Shown here: positions 33,550 through 33,746 of the stretch, piece by piece
Numbering within the stretch: the first letter of the stretch is position 1
How the letters are laid out: each line of letters opens with the position of its first letter
DNA from: Planctomycetota bacterium
GTDB taxonomy: Bacteria; Planctomycetota; Phycisphaerae; UBA1845; Fen-1342
Length of the DNA stretch: 33,746 bases
Assembly: GCA_018814045.1 (NCBI GenBank)
Contig: JAHJAR010000030.1
Span: forward strand, 1 to 33,746
Direction of reading: 5' to 3'
Translations under genes and position numbers: made by a program
The notes under the pieces: generated by a model
Told to the model about the DNA's origin: nothing
Databases searched by the model: none
The model's input: only the letters and a program-made list of their open reading frames with translations

Positions 33550-33746
33550 TTATGCGGCCTGTTGGACCGCACGGCATAAGGTTTTCATGGTGTTTCGTGA
33601 ACCCTGGCCCTGCAAGCCCAGTGACAAAACCTGTTCGCGGACGCTCTCACACCGCAACGTGTTGAGCATGTCTGCAAACGACGCACAACATTTGCTGCGG
33701 TACCACAGCCGATTGGGCCGCTGGTAGTGGCGCTGACCTTCGGCAG
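33550..33746 (-). CDS. Probable transposase, C-terminal end only
   Basis: A minus-strand frame entering from the right edge encodes 64 residues ending at TAA (33550-33552): RPNRLWYRSKCCASFADML, then TLRCESVREQVLSLGL, then MKTLCRAVQQAA. The frame has no in-frame Met near the edge because it is truncated by the window. The Trp-Tyr-Arg-Lys/Arg-x-CxSFADML pattern and the final LxxAVQQAA resemble C-termini of DDE transposases I associate with planctomycete IS elements. This is a resemblance only. It could equally be the end of a decayed copy. Confidence 0.4.
   Translation of the reverse strand, partial: AEGQRHYQRPNRLWYRSKCCASFADMLNTLRCESVREQVLSLGLQGQGSRNTMKTLCRAVQQAA

Noticed and set aside
1..33746. 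CRISPR arrays, tRNA and rRNA genes, phage or defence islands
   Set aside because: No regularly spaced repeats, cloverleaf-like intergenic sequence or defence-type domain combinations were seen by eye in either strand.

Overview
This is a GC-rich, gene-dense stretch of a Gram-negative-type bacterial chromosome. The gene content points to the Planctomycetota, probably a Phycisphaerae-like lineage. The supporting features are a short membrane protein with a CGNCGYNL...CPECG zinc ribbon, a DUF4159/prenyltransferase-like protein, a membrane-anchored Ser/Thr kinase, a fused LpxC-FabZ, and a secreted C25 peptidase ending in two NGFDID dockerin-type repeats. The lineage is an inference from family content; there is no rRNA in the window. 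I saw no tRNA, rRNA or CRISPR array.

Layout. 1-316 is an internally deleted IS66-type transposase remnant. 407-2936 holds a zinc-ribbon membrane protein and a receiver-GAF-HD-GYP signalling protein (+). 2954-11501 is a minus-strand cluster read from right to left: DUF4159/prenyltransferase-like exported protein, lipoprotein-type protein-isoaspartate methyltransferase, polytopic spermidine-synthase-like protein, and an exported M1-aminopeptidase-like protein whose catalytic Glu is replaced by Met. A Ser/Thr kinase diverges from this cluster at 11588 and is followed by pyruvate phosphate dikinase with an unusual Arg/Lys-rich tail (to 16012). 16123-18612 (minus) holds a B12-binding-type radical SAM protein and an RmlD-like reductase. 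18746-21986 (+) holds a large exported protein, a GNAT acetyltransferase and a frameshifted RidA-like gene. trmB (minus) and a PilZ protein (+) follow.

23401-24982 is a cysK-cysC pair for sulfur assimilation. 25140-30086 is a compact envelope cluster: skp/ompH-like, lpxD, lpxC-fabZ, lpxA, and a Gfo/Idh/MocA oxidoreductase touching lpxA. The last is a candidate GnnA, which would make a diamino-sugar precursor for lipid A. After a decayed RCC1-repeat fragment comes the secreted C25 peptidase-dockerin (30508-33399), then two strong hairpins, and at the right edge the C-terminal end of what looks like a transposase.

How the genes relate. The lpx genes and the Skp-like chaperone serve outer-membrane construction. 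HD-GYP and PilZ suggest cyclic-di-GMP signalling. Several genes encode exported proteins. No single obvious new defence or mobile system is present. The most unusual points are the inactive-looking M1 protein in an operon with an exported methyltransferase, the histone-like tail on PpdK, and the lpxA-linked oxidoreductase. Functional assignments rest on motifs read by eye; no database search was run.
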